Shown here piece after piece: positions 45,317 to 55,439 of a DNA stretch of 64,000 nucleotides. Made by a program: the position numbers and the translations under genes. The notes below the pieces were generated by a model. It worked only from the letters and a program-made list of their open reading frames with translations, ran no database searches and was not told where the DNA came from. Each line of letters starts with the position of its first letter. The stretch's first letter is position 1. The DNA is from Armillaria gallica (lineage: Eukaryota > Basidiomycota > Agaricomycetes > Agaricales > Physalacriaceae): positions 2,232,001 through 2,296,000 of the forward strand of contig JBANDB010000013.1 in the NCBI GenBank assembly GCA_037576215.1, in the 5' to 3' direction.

Positions 45317-46092
45317 TTGATTCTGTGACGTTTGTCACACTGCCAGCCTGTACCACGACCATTTAGAAGGTACGAATGCGTATGCTACATGTTTCCTTCC
45401 TGTAGGCTGAAATTGACGTGAAGCAGTGTTTCATTTCATCCCGTCAAGATTGAGTACCAAGGTAGGCATTGCCTCGAGATTATCTGATCGATTGCATACT
45501 GATATTAATTTTTAGTCTTCTCCGTTTCTGGACCGGCGAGCGACGATAGTGAATGTGATATGGAGCTGAAAGTATTGAAACGGTACATTTGGTGCAGTCT
45601 TTCCCTCTTCCATCGAGTAACTGACATTGCTGTGTTCTGTAGGCTTCCGCTTTCCTTCAAGTTGGCACCTGGGACTAGGAGTGAAGATTCAAGATTTGGC
45701 TCAAAGGTGTAGGCAGCAGGGCAATGATGCTAGGATAAGGTGCGCTTGCTTTTTAACCTACCTGCTTGCTTGTATCCTGACGGACTCATTTTGCAGTCAG
45801 CCGCCTTCCTTTGATCTGTAGTGATGCAAGCATGGCCGGCATTCAAGTAAGACATTCCTCGACTCTGACGACCTCGACGAATTAACGACGACGATGGCCT
45901 TGCAGTTCTCTCAAATCAAGCTATGCTATGCGCTGGATATCGAGGGACGATGGGGGAGATGGAAGGGTGGACTTGTACGAGCGTGTCGGTAAGCAGGCGA
46001 TAATCCTGTTACGAGGTGTGTGCTAACATGATGGACAGACGACCGTGGATTCGCAGGAGCGAGGGCATGGATTAGCTAGGGAGGTGGACAAG

Positions 46093-46226
46093 ACTGACGT
46101 GATGTTGGATTCCAGGGGACAGTTCGCTACGCTCCCCCTACAACCTCGCTGGTAGCGCTCCGACAACCGCAGCCGTATCAGCAGGGGTTCGACCCCACTG
46201 GCAGGCCGATCCTTTACAGGAGTTTG
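46093..46226 (+). repeat. SINE-like element, copy 1
   Basis: A segment of about 134 bp absent from repeat copies B and D at the same site and found again at 58767-58907. It has a perfect RNA polymerase III B box (GGTTCGACCCC, 46186-46196) about 33 bases after an A-box-like TAGCGCTCCG (46153-46162), so it may be a tRNA-derived SINE. No tail repeat or clear target-site duplication was seen. Confidence 0.5.
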
Positions 46227-46432
46227 TGAGATAATGCGCGCATGCCCGTGCCATGACCGACGTGTCCTCTGTGACAGCATTCAACGACTTTCTTTCGTGT
46301 CGCCGTTGCTGCCACTCCGTAACCGTGTCTTGCATCATGTTCAAGTTCAACATCTTTCTTTCCTTCTACGACCCTCCGCCGTCGTCGCCACTCCTTACCC
46401 TCCTCCTACGTCGAGATGCAGTATGAGTGCAC

Positions 46433-47440
46433 CCAAATTTGAAGGGTGGCACTGCGATGCTTGTGTTGGAGTCATTCCGAGACGGCGGGTGCATGGACGA
46501 GACCTTGGAAAGGTAATTCATCGCTTGTACCCTTCACATTTCCCTGACTTAGTATTTCTTTTAGACATTATCTAGGTCTATTGTGACATTCGAGTCCATT
46601 GATTCTATTCCACCGTCGGACGTACACGACGCCCACTTTCCTTCACTCTTATCGACCACCGCTTCTATTCTATCACTGCCCAAGAGTTTTCGCAGTACCT
46701 CTCATCTTACGATGTCTCGCTCATCAGCGATGACTCCTCTATCAATGAAAGCGCAAACCTCTCATCCTCTTCGACGGTTTTTTCCCTGCCCCTGGTACCG
46801 ACGGGCGTTGGCTTGGGAATCCTGGGCTTGACTAGAAGAGAAGGCGGGGATCCTTTCGACGGTCTTGGTCTTGTCCATATCAATCGCTCCTCTCGAGTCT
46901 GATGGCGAAATCTCTCATACAATCTTGCGCGAGGCTGCACTGATGTTCCTGAACCCCTCGATACCTGTCGATGGACATCCAGAACCGGAGAAAACGAAAC
47001 CTGTGGACATGCCTTCGCCTCAGAATCGTCCACGCAGGAGCTTGTCGCGTAATGTGTCTGCTTCTACTGTTTCTAGTTTGCTGAAGCGAGCTAGTAACAT
47101 CGGTGCTTCGTACCGAGGTCGAAGTTGGCGTCGATAGGATTGGGTGCACGACTACACTGTAATATCAGGGTATCAATACGACTCTTCGCTGTCAACAGCT
47201 TCTGAGTGAAGAATTGAAAGTTGACATGTCTTCTCCAGATGTTGGACTGGCTACATAGCTAATAATCGACGTCTTGGCCATGATTCTTCACGGCATATTT
47301 CGTTTTAGCACCGGCGAACTTCATGTATGTAAGACCGCGTAACTTGACCTTCCTTTCTGATCGCATTGTTTGCATCATGTACTCGTGTACGCGATGTCAT
47401 TGATGTATCTCGAAGAACGTCCGGTGATTCGGAAACAATA
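46433..47440 (+). repeat. Paralogous gene fragment pair, member 2
   Basis: Second copy of the 37641-38540 segment. The frame 46583-46831 reads VTFESIDSIP, and the frame 46865-47137 reads SDGEISHTILREAALMFLNPS and PRRSLSRNVSASTVSS. An upstream exon (46423-46515, +) has GWHCDAC...IPRRRVHG, a CX2C that could be part of a zinc finger, followed by a GTAATT...TTTTAG intron-like segment. The product is unknown and the copy appears decayed. Confidence 0.65.
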
Positions 47441-47656
47441 CCGGAAGTCAGAGTTAACGATTATCGACGAATTTACGCGGAGTATGGTAACGATTATTAG
47501 TCCGATTATAAGACATAATCGCTCTGACTCTGACCGTGTACCGATTATGCGTAACGATTACATCGACCCAAGAAATATGATTATGGACCTCGTAATCGTT
47601 GCCATAACCGTTTTCATGATCGTCTCGTAACTGTGTACTCTGGATCTCACTAACAG
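47441..47656. mobile_element. Small insertion of unknown type
   Basis: The matching stretch in member 1 (about 38527-38540) runs straight from GAAACAATAC to ATATTCACTCT; here about 216 bases separate them. The insert is rich in AACGATTA words and has an imperfect inverted pair (GGTAACGATTA at 47486-47496 and TAATCGTTGCC at 47593-47603). No target-site duplication is clear. Confidence 0.5.
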
Positions 47657-48235
47657 ATATTCACTCTAGGAGTAGTAGTAATTCCGAGTGTAAGGTAATG
47701 CCAGCGATCCATTATCGTTTTTCCTTGGAGGAATTTAACGGATTCACAGGCGTGCAAGTCTTTGTAGAGTCAATATTAGCTACGTCTTGAATGCATGCCG
47801 TCACGCTGCACGGACGAATGACAGGATAAATTGAACAAGATCCCCACGTTCACCTGTCTTCCGCCACTTTGTTTGTATGCGTCTCAGGAATTTGTACCTT
47901 GCCTTCCGACACCTGTCCATGGCAACTCGAGCAGCTCTTCTTTGCACTTCCTGGGATATCTTGAAAGCTTTGAAGCGGGAAATAGTGAGTACAGTTAATC
48001 TATGATCGTTTCGAGTACATGCTTTGATGACGCCACTAGTAGCGCTCTCAAAAATTACACGAAGTTGGCTTTTGATTCGCATCAAATCGATTTGGAAACG
48101 CTTGCGCTTTGTATTTCAGAGACCCCTGGATTCACCTCCGAGCGTCGCCTCCGTTTCAGACGGGAATACCAACTTGATAGCACCTTCAGAGACAGTAGAG
48201 GAGACGCAACGCCCGACCGGGAGTGATTTTTCTCG
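47657..48235 (+). pseudogene. Duplicate of the HET gene 5' region, truncated
   Basis: This segment matches 51160-51725, the upstream region and first part of exon 1 of the intact HET gene. The exon-1 frame reads DSPPSVASVSDGNTNLIAPSE, but the start codon is CTG (48126-48128) where the intact gene has ATG. Similarity ends after TGATTTTTC at about 48235, so the HET domain is missing. Confidence 0.8.
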
Positions 48236-49170
48236 GCCATCTCGTGAATTATCCTTCGTTTGGAACCATTCAAACACCCCGGAATACGCATGCGAAACAC
48301 TTAGCGTACGTGTTTGAAACATTTCAATTCAATCCACGACTGATTTCCGTTTGTGCAGTCCATCTCAAAGCTCGTGTTCATCCATCGAGGCTCTGTTTCC
48401 TTTTGTGGCTCGATATTTACGACCCTGAGTTTGAGCAGTGAGTGCCGTCTCTTGTCCTCTGCTGACTAGTTACACTAAATGTATGTTAATCTTCTCATTT
48501 ATTCTCAACTCCTAATGAATCTGGGGTCTTTGGTCTTTGCATTCCTCTGTGAATGTGCAGGCAGAAATGTGTTCGGTATCAGCTGAAACCGTCGGCACAA
48601 TGTTTAGACGACACTCGAAGTCTTCGAGGTACATAATTCTCCCTGTGGGATATGTGCATCAAAAATTAAATGATCTAAACTTTTATGGACGTCCAGAACA
48701 AGGGGATGAGCAAGAGAATTTGTCTGTCATTTGCTGTACTTTGGACCCTAGGAAGCAGGAATCGAAGCAACGTTAAATAAAAATTGGGTTAGTAGAGGGG
48801 GACGAAAGCAGGATGTTCGGACCGTGAATTTGATTGGGCGAGTCTTCCATATCTTGGATGTATTCTATTTCACACTTGCTTCCTTGTTTAGCATTCCATC
48901 TCCGCAGGAAATTTGGCCCATAAAAACTGGGGATGGATGGACTTGAAATCCTATCTCCCTAGTCTTCCCTGGTACTTTCACTTCTACCCGCCCTTTCTCT
49001 TTCACAACAAGCCTCGAGCAATGGCTAGTACGCGTACAGACTGATGTTTGGGAGATATCCCGTGTTTATTGACTGGCTCGTTGATTTTACAGGGGTCGTC
49101 ACCTTGAGGGTAAGGCATGCATTGTACCTTTTGCTTCCGATTCATTTATCGTTGTTTAGACTTGAAAACG
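48236..49170. other. Unassigned stretch
   Basis: A GT...GTGCAG segment (about 48305-48358) with flanking open sequence hints at an old gene. Open frame 48537-48776 (+) has no recognised content. Confidence 0.35.
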
Positions 49171-49174
49171 TGCG

Positions 49175-51060
49175 GACGCGTCAGGATCTCCTGACCGCAA
49201 CTCTGGGCCGGTGCCTGTTTGGGGAATCTCGTTGATGGCATTTTCTTCACCTTGACCGTCACGTCGATTGGCCACTTGTTGAGTTCGATGGTGAGCTTGA
49301 TTTTCCACGATTAATTTCTTGTTTTCCTTATTCTTTCCTTGCAGTGTATGCGACGGTGTCATCTTGCTAACAGTGGACCTTGGTGAGAAGGGGAACATTT
49401 AAGTAAGTGCCGCATGTCTGCATTATCGTTTGCTGAAGAAATTTTTATGTACAGCAGCTCAAATCCATGGATTTGACGAGCAGGTAGAGCGGGCGATAGG
49501 TTTAGAGTAGGGGCTGGCGCCGTGGAGCAAGCTTGTGGAATAGAGGTGCGTGCAACCGTGCGTTGGTCGTTGATTAATCCTTACATATCTAAAGAAGTCA
49601 ACCTTTGCTGGCAACATCTCATCCCTGCCGCTGCTACGATCCCGTTCAACACTGGTACGTATCCTGGCGCTCGTTCGTGCCATCGAGGACTAATGCCTAG
49701 GTTAGGACTTGAATACGGACGGCGTCGACGGTGGGAACACCCTAGTGGACCACGAAAGTATAGCTAGTTTTCGATGTACGAGTCACGGCGAAGCTAACTC
49801 GATTCATGCAGTACGCGCAAGGAATGCATGCGTGCGCGCGTGGAGGGTCGCCCGTGCGTGCGGATGGTGAGAGGAGGGGTAGCGCGCATTGGCAGGGGAG
49901 GGAAGGTCGGACACCTCTTTTATGAGTCTGGATGGGTGGTTTCGCGACTCGGATGTGGATTGGCACGTCCATGGAGGTGGTTTACGGATGTCGGATGAGA
50001 CGTTGAGCAGCCTTGCAGCCGGGCAGAATAGGCTAGAACAGTAGGGAAGTACCCATGCGGAGTCGCAGACATTGCACTGAATGTGATACGTTCAACGGAG
50101 AGCACAATACTGGCAGTGGAGATACGTTTTGCAGCATTCGCGGAGTCGACGTCACTCACGGTACTCGGTCTGGACGGACGATGTTGGAAATGCAAACGTC
50201 TGCAACGGTCCTTCCCGCATTGTCTTCTCACTCCAACCTGAGTCGTCGAGTAATGATGTCATCGCAGCGTCCCAGTGTCGTGGATTCGTTGATTCTGTGA
50301 TGTTTGTCACGCTGCGAGCGTGAACCTATACCACGACCATTTGGTTGGATGCTCAAGCTCAGGGTATGAACACGTACTCTGCATGTTCCCTTCCTGTTTA
50401 CTAACTTTTATGTAGTGTTTCCTTTCATCTCTTCAAGATTCAATACGAGCACCAAGGTGGGCATCGCCTCGAGATTATCTGATTGGTTGCCTACTGATAT
50501 TCATCTTTAGCCATCTCCGTTTCTGGACCGGTGCGCGACAATAATGAATGGGAATGGTACGTTCTTTGTCTTCTCATCCTCTTCCACCGAGTAACTAGCA
50601 TTCCTGTGTGTTTTGTAGGCTTCTGCTTTCCTTCAAGTTGGCGCCTAGGACTCGGAGTGGAGACTCAAGATTTGGTTCGAAGGCGTAGGTAGCACGGCAA
50701 TGATGCTAGGATGAGGTGCGCTCGCTTTTTTTTTACCTATCTGCTGCGTGAATGCTAACCGGATCATTTTGCAGTCGGCCGCCTTCCTTTGATTTGTAGC
50801 GATGCAAACACAGCCGATGTTCAAGTAAGGCATTCCTCTACTCTGACGACCTCGACGAATTAACGATGATGACGGCCTTGCAGTTCTCTCGAATCAAGCC
50901 ATGCTATGCGCTGGATATCGAGGGACGATGTGGTGGACTTGTTCGAGCGCATCAGTAAGCAAGCAATAATCCTATTATGAGGTGTGTGCTAACATGACGG
51001 GCAGACGACCGTGGATTCGCAGGAGAGAGGACGGGGATTAGCCAGGCAGGACGAAAGGGT
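49175..51060 (+). repeat. Dispersed intron-bearing repeat, copy D
   Basis: It follows copy F over its first half (GGCCGGTGCC.GTTTGGGGAATC; GT...TTGCAG; GTAAGT...GTACAG; GTGCGT...; GTACGT...CCTAG) and copies A, C and E over its second half (VVDSLIL, NEWEW|LLLSFKLAPRTRSGDSRF, GT...TTTTGCAG, GTAAGC...GGCAG, DSQER). It ends about 100 bases before the duplicated HET upstream segment. It lies directly upstream of the intact HET gene on the same strand. Confidence 0.85.
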
Positions 51061-51627
51061 GCTTCCTAACAATAGAATGTGGCTTACAGATGCGGGAGTG
51101 AGATATTGACGCATCTCGAAGGGCGTCCAGTGTTTCAGAAACAATAGAAATCTACTATAAGAGTGATAGTAATTGAAATTCGGAGTGTAAGGTAATAATG
51201 GCGATCCATGGTCCTTGTTCCTCGGAGGAATTTAACGGGTTTACCGGCGTGCAACTCATTGGTCAGTCAATATTAACAACGTCTTGGATGTATGCCGTCA
51301 CGCTGCGCAGACGAATGTCATTAACAGGATAAAGTGAACCAAGATCTCAACGTGTGCACTGGTCTTCCGCCGCTTTGTGGAATTTGTACTTTACCTTCCG
51401 ACACCGTGACGGCGACTCGAGCAGCTCTTCTTTGCACTCCCTGGAACGATATCTTGAAAGTTTTGAAAGGGGAAATAGTGAGTACAGTTAATCTACGATC
51501 GTTCCGAGTACATGCTTTAACGACGTTACTAGGAGCGCTCTGAAGAATTACAGGAAGTTGGCTTTTGATTCACATCAAATCGATTTGGAAAGGCTTGTGC
51601 CTCGTGTTTACGCCTCGACAGAGACCG
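51061..51627 (+). promoter_or_regulatory. Upstream region of the HET gene, duplicated at 47.4-48.1 kb
   Basis: This stretch carries the promoter and 5' region of the HET gene. A possible intron (GTGAGTACAG...ACTAG, about 51477-51530) lies upstream of the ATG. It is shared with the truncated copy at 47.66-48.12 kb. Confidence 0.5.
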
Positions 51628-53612
51628 ATGGATTCACCTCCGAGCGTAGCCTGCGTTTCAGACGGGAATACCAACTTGATCGTGCCTTCAGAGACGGTAG
51701 AGGAGACCCCGAGCAGGAGTGATTTTTCAGACGATGGGGAACCTGTGTTGGAGGCGACAGCTGATTCATCGGCCACCGTGCGATCAGAAGCACCCCCGGC
51801 ATCATCGGTGGTGGGTCCTCAGATTGATCCTGTGGATGAAGAGTCAAACCGTCATTCTGATAATGCCCCCGATGATATCACTGATGAGAAGTCTTTTTCT
51901 TATCATTATAAAAAGTTATGGGTATGTCAGTTGGCAACACAGACAGAAAAGAAATTTATATGTATTTCCAGGGCATCACTCTTCCCAAAGTCACCCTTTC
52001 TGCGTTCACTGAGACTGGCCAAGCGGAATCGTCTATTGAGGTTCCAAAGCAGCGATTGTACATCGGTCGAAGTCCTGTTATATCATCCTCCCTTGCAGAC
52101 ACTCCCTGCGCTACCCTCGGCCTCGAGGGGGTCTTGGATCGACTGAATGCCACACTCAGAACATCACACATCCTCACCGCGTCTCTCTCATCACTCCTGA
52201 ATGAGTGCATTGAGAAGAACAATGACTTTGGCACAGCTTATGCCTGCCTTCGCGCAGTATGGAACACACATGGCAAGAGCGACATCCAAAGTGAACTCCG
52301 CAGATGTGAAGAAAAGGACAAGGAGCAGAGAGAAAAAGCACTGGTAGGGAACCGGATCATTGACCCGCATTTGCTGCCTCGACGTGTTTGGGATCTGTAC
52401 AGCAATCGTGTGGTGCTTTGGTGGATCATTGATGCATCATTAGGATCAGCATGGCCATGGCCAATTTCGCACGCGTGGGTGGATGAAAAGGATCAGATGG
52501 ATGTGTGGACATCTATCAATGGGAAGGAGTGGCCGGTGCCAATCCCGAAGGATGCCAGTCTTGAACTGATCCGGATTGAGATGCTAAATCTGGGAGTGGA
52601 GTACACATGGCTGGATGTGCTCTGTTTGAGGCAGAAAGGGGGGCTGTGGGAGGATCTGCGTGTGGAGGAGTGGAAGCTGGATGTGCCCACAATTGGGTAT
52701 GTGTATAAGCGGGCCACAGTTGTGATCTACCTGAGTGGACTGGGGCGGCCATTGAGTTTGAAGGAAGGTGACTTAGACAGTGATCGGTGTTGGTTTCGAC
52801 GTGCATGGACAGTTCAGGAGGTTGGGTGGGATAGGATCATTGCTGGGGATACACCAGATGGACCCATGCATGCCAGAGAAATAGACAAGGATGTAAACTA
52901 TGAGATGGACTTGCTGACAAAGTTTCACAAGCAGCTAGAGTCAGTGAGGTGGAGCAGACTCAGCAGAAGTCTATTTAGCATGCTGGCAGAAATGCAGAAG
53001 CGAGTGTCAACTAATCCAGTTGACAAAGTTGCTGGACTTACATTCCCTCTGTTGCTAAGGACAATGCCTGCCTACCATGAGAGTGAGTCTCTAGAGGATG
53101 CATGGACAGCACTGGTGGATGCAATGTACTCTCAGATGAGGGTGTATTTCCTCTTTGGGTATCCTGGAGCTGGACTTGGATGCAAGAAATGGAGACCAAC
53201 ATGGATGCAGATCATGACTGAGCCTTTGCCAGATGGTGATTATTCTGGATATGTTGGGCATAATGATGAGACAGGTGAGGACTGGTATGAAGGCTGTTGC
53301 ATTGAAAAGGCACTTGTGCAGGGATTGGATGTGGGATCAGCAGAGGAGCATGATCAATGGGGGGAGTTGGTTGTTAAAGATGCCAATGGGATTGTGCACA
53401 CATTCAGAATCCATGTCACCCACCAATATCTGATACCTGAAGATGTGTACACACTGCTTGGAGATGAGTGGCACAGGACTTGGGCTGTAGGGAGACGACT
53501 ACCAGGACAGAGATTTGAGAAAGTGTCAGTGTTCTCAATAGGTGACAGGAGAGAAAAAGAAAAGTTAAAGAATTTGAATGTATCTTCAAAGTCTTGCAAT
53601 GTACTTGTTTGA
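51628..53612 (+). CDS. HET-domain protein, intact
   Basis: Exon 1 runs 51628-51921 and exon 2 runs 51972-53612; the 50-bp intron (GTATGT...TTCCAG, phase 0) joins KKLW to GITLPKVTL. The product is about 644 residues. The acidic, Ser-rich N-terminus (MDSPPSVACVSDGN) has no fold recognised. The HET signature starts at about residue 309 (YTWLDVLCLRQKGG), followed by VPTIGYVYKRATVVIYLSGLG and, from residue 374, RRAWTVQEV. These three blocks are the hallmark of fungal HET domains, which act in vegetative incompatibility and cell death. A C-terminal part (PAYHESESLEDAWTALVDAM, YPGAGLGCKKWRPT) is shared with the pseudogene at 6.5-8.3 kb. The frame is clean although the 3' half is strongly CpG-poor. 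No partner gene is apparent. Confidence 0.9.
51922..51971 (+). other. Intron of the HET gene
   Basis: GTATGTCAG...TTTCCAG, 50 bp, phase 0. Its acceptor lies where the pseudogene at 8307 also has a TTTTCAG acceptor, which supports the splice. Confidence 0.75.
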
Positions 53613-55270
53613 TTTTATTACTGGTCAGGGGTATTGAGTACAAGAGTTTTTGGCTATTTTTTATGTTCTTACTCAATTTCAGTGCTTCATAACAGACTAG
53701 TCTTTGAGAGCCATCACATTTGTGTGGCATTACTGATGGGTCTGTCCAAGGCAAAATTTCAGTAGTTGGAGATCATGTTAGGTGACTTTGTGGAAACATG
53801 GTAGGTAGAATAAATAGAGATCTGAAGAAACATGACACATGAAGAGCTAAGCTTCTTACATACCACAATACTTCCATGCTAAAAGTCCACCCTTCAATAG
53901 TGATTCTCTCCACAGTCTTCACTTATTGACATGCCAGGTTGCAATACTGGGAAACTACATGTTTGAAAGACAAGGTCGGCAATAGAGACCTTGTTCAAAG
54001 GATGTGGCAGTCATATAAATGTAGTTTCTTTTGCACTTGGTCATTAATGATGGACAGAAACTCGGAGGATAGCAGATGGTCACAGATGTGCATGTAAGGG
54101 GTTCCCAGACCATTGTTCCAGAACATCCGGTTGGTTGGTTGGTTGGGCTGGGAGCACCTTAAAATTTTTTATGATGTGTACCTTGGGAGAGCTTGTGAGG
54201 GCACCAGGAGTTACTATTTCACTTAAAAATAATATACATATCTTAGAATAGTAGTTATCTTCACAGTAATAGCCTACTAAGTGTTGTAGGAGGGGATAGG
54301 AGGTTGCACAGAGACTATGGCTTGCTGTTACAGACCAGTAACCTTGTGGTACTTAGTGTTATTGGGTGGCTGTGTGATGACCAATGCCATTTGTTCTGCC
54401 TTACTTAGTATGTTGTTCCCATGGTGGTTGGTCGGTCACCCCATCGAGTGCTTAAAAAACAATGAGATATGATGTAACTCATTAAAGATTTTGAGACCCC
54501 TTGTATGCATGGTGAAGATGGAGCAGCCACTTTGGCAGATCTCGGCATCAAGTTTGCATCATGACATCACAACTGCCACCTCAGACATTTTCTCAATGTT
54601 TTCCAGGTTCCTTGTGTTTTCCTTTCCCTGATTTCTTGTTCTTTGTAGGCGACACAGTGCTAGGAAAAAAGAAACAGAGCATCTATGCGATTTGCTATAG
54701 TCCAGTCAACTGTCCAGCAGCCAATACCATTCTCTTGCCTCCATCCATCCTCTATCATGCCTGCCATGGTTTATTGTCCACTGCCATCTCGTCAATGTTA
54801 TCTTGTATTTATTTGCATCTCTTCATCGTGTCTCAAATAATGCTTCTATGGCTGGTTCCACTCATGGTCCTTTTCACTGTGTATGAAGATTTTAAATTGT
54901 TCTTTTTCATGGATAGATGTACATGGAGACTATTTTAATTTCTGGTCTTTGTGCTGAAAATATCCAACTCTAGTGACATGAAGATTCTGAAGATGACTTA
55001 GGCTCATAGCCATCATGTCTCACACACATGTGCTATCAATAATTTCTCTGATATGTGTGAGGACGACTCATGATGGAAAACTCCATTCTGTTTCTGAATA
55101 GATGATAGAGGGGCCCACCTTTGTGAGGAAATCCATAAGTCACCCTCTTTGACCAATTTCTGATGAACCTGACTTCAGAGAAGGTTTATGAATTCGACGA
55201 GCAGGACCACCAATGACTTGGCCAGGAACCACTAAATATCACCCCTTTGTGTCCAGAAAGTGTACATTCT
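53613..55270. other. CpG-poor stretch downstream of the HET gene
   Basis: About 30 bases after the stop still match the 3' flank of the HET pseudogene. Open frame 54561-54938 (+, 125 codons, hydrophobic) has no recognised content. A TTGG x4 run lies near 54130. Confidence 0.4.
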
Positions 55271-55275
55271 CCAGT

Positions 55276-55436
55276 AGTTACAGTGCAAGCCAATGTGCAC
55301 ATTTTCCAGTAATACTAGAGCCAAGTGCAACGTGTGCATTGTTGACATGATACACTGGGGAAATGTTACAGTGAAAGCCAATGTGCACATATTCCAGTAA
55401 CACTTGAGCCAAGTGCAATGTGTGCATTGCTGACAA
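55276..55436. repeat. Short direct duplication (two units of about 71 bp)
   Basis: Units at about 55276-55346 and 55366-55436 share GTTACAGTG.AAGCCAATGTG, CACAT.TTCCAGTAA and GAGCCAAGTGCAA.GTGTGC, with about 90% identity and 20 bases between them. Confidence 0.8.
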
Positions 55437-55439
55437 AGG

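Larger units (their letters stand above)
44280..46430 (+). repeat. Dispersed intron-bearing repeat, copy C (second half, interrupted twice)
   Basis: It begins at the GCGGATGTC.GATAGACGTCGA position of the unit and follows copies D and E through VVIDGFVDS, DMELKVLKR|LPLSFKLAPGTRSED, the GT...CAG segments and the TDVSSVTAFN piece near 46260. It is broken by a TIR element (44701-45316) and by a SINE-like insertion (46093-46226). Confidence 0.82.

Noticed and set aside
52238..52806. Minus-strand open frames over the HET gene
   Set aside because: They are shadows of the HET coding frame, which has clear domain motifs.
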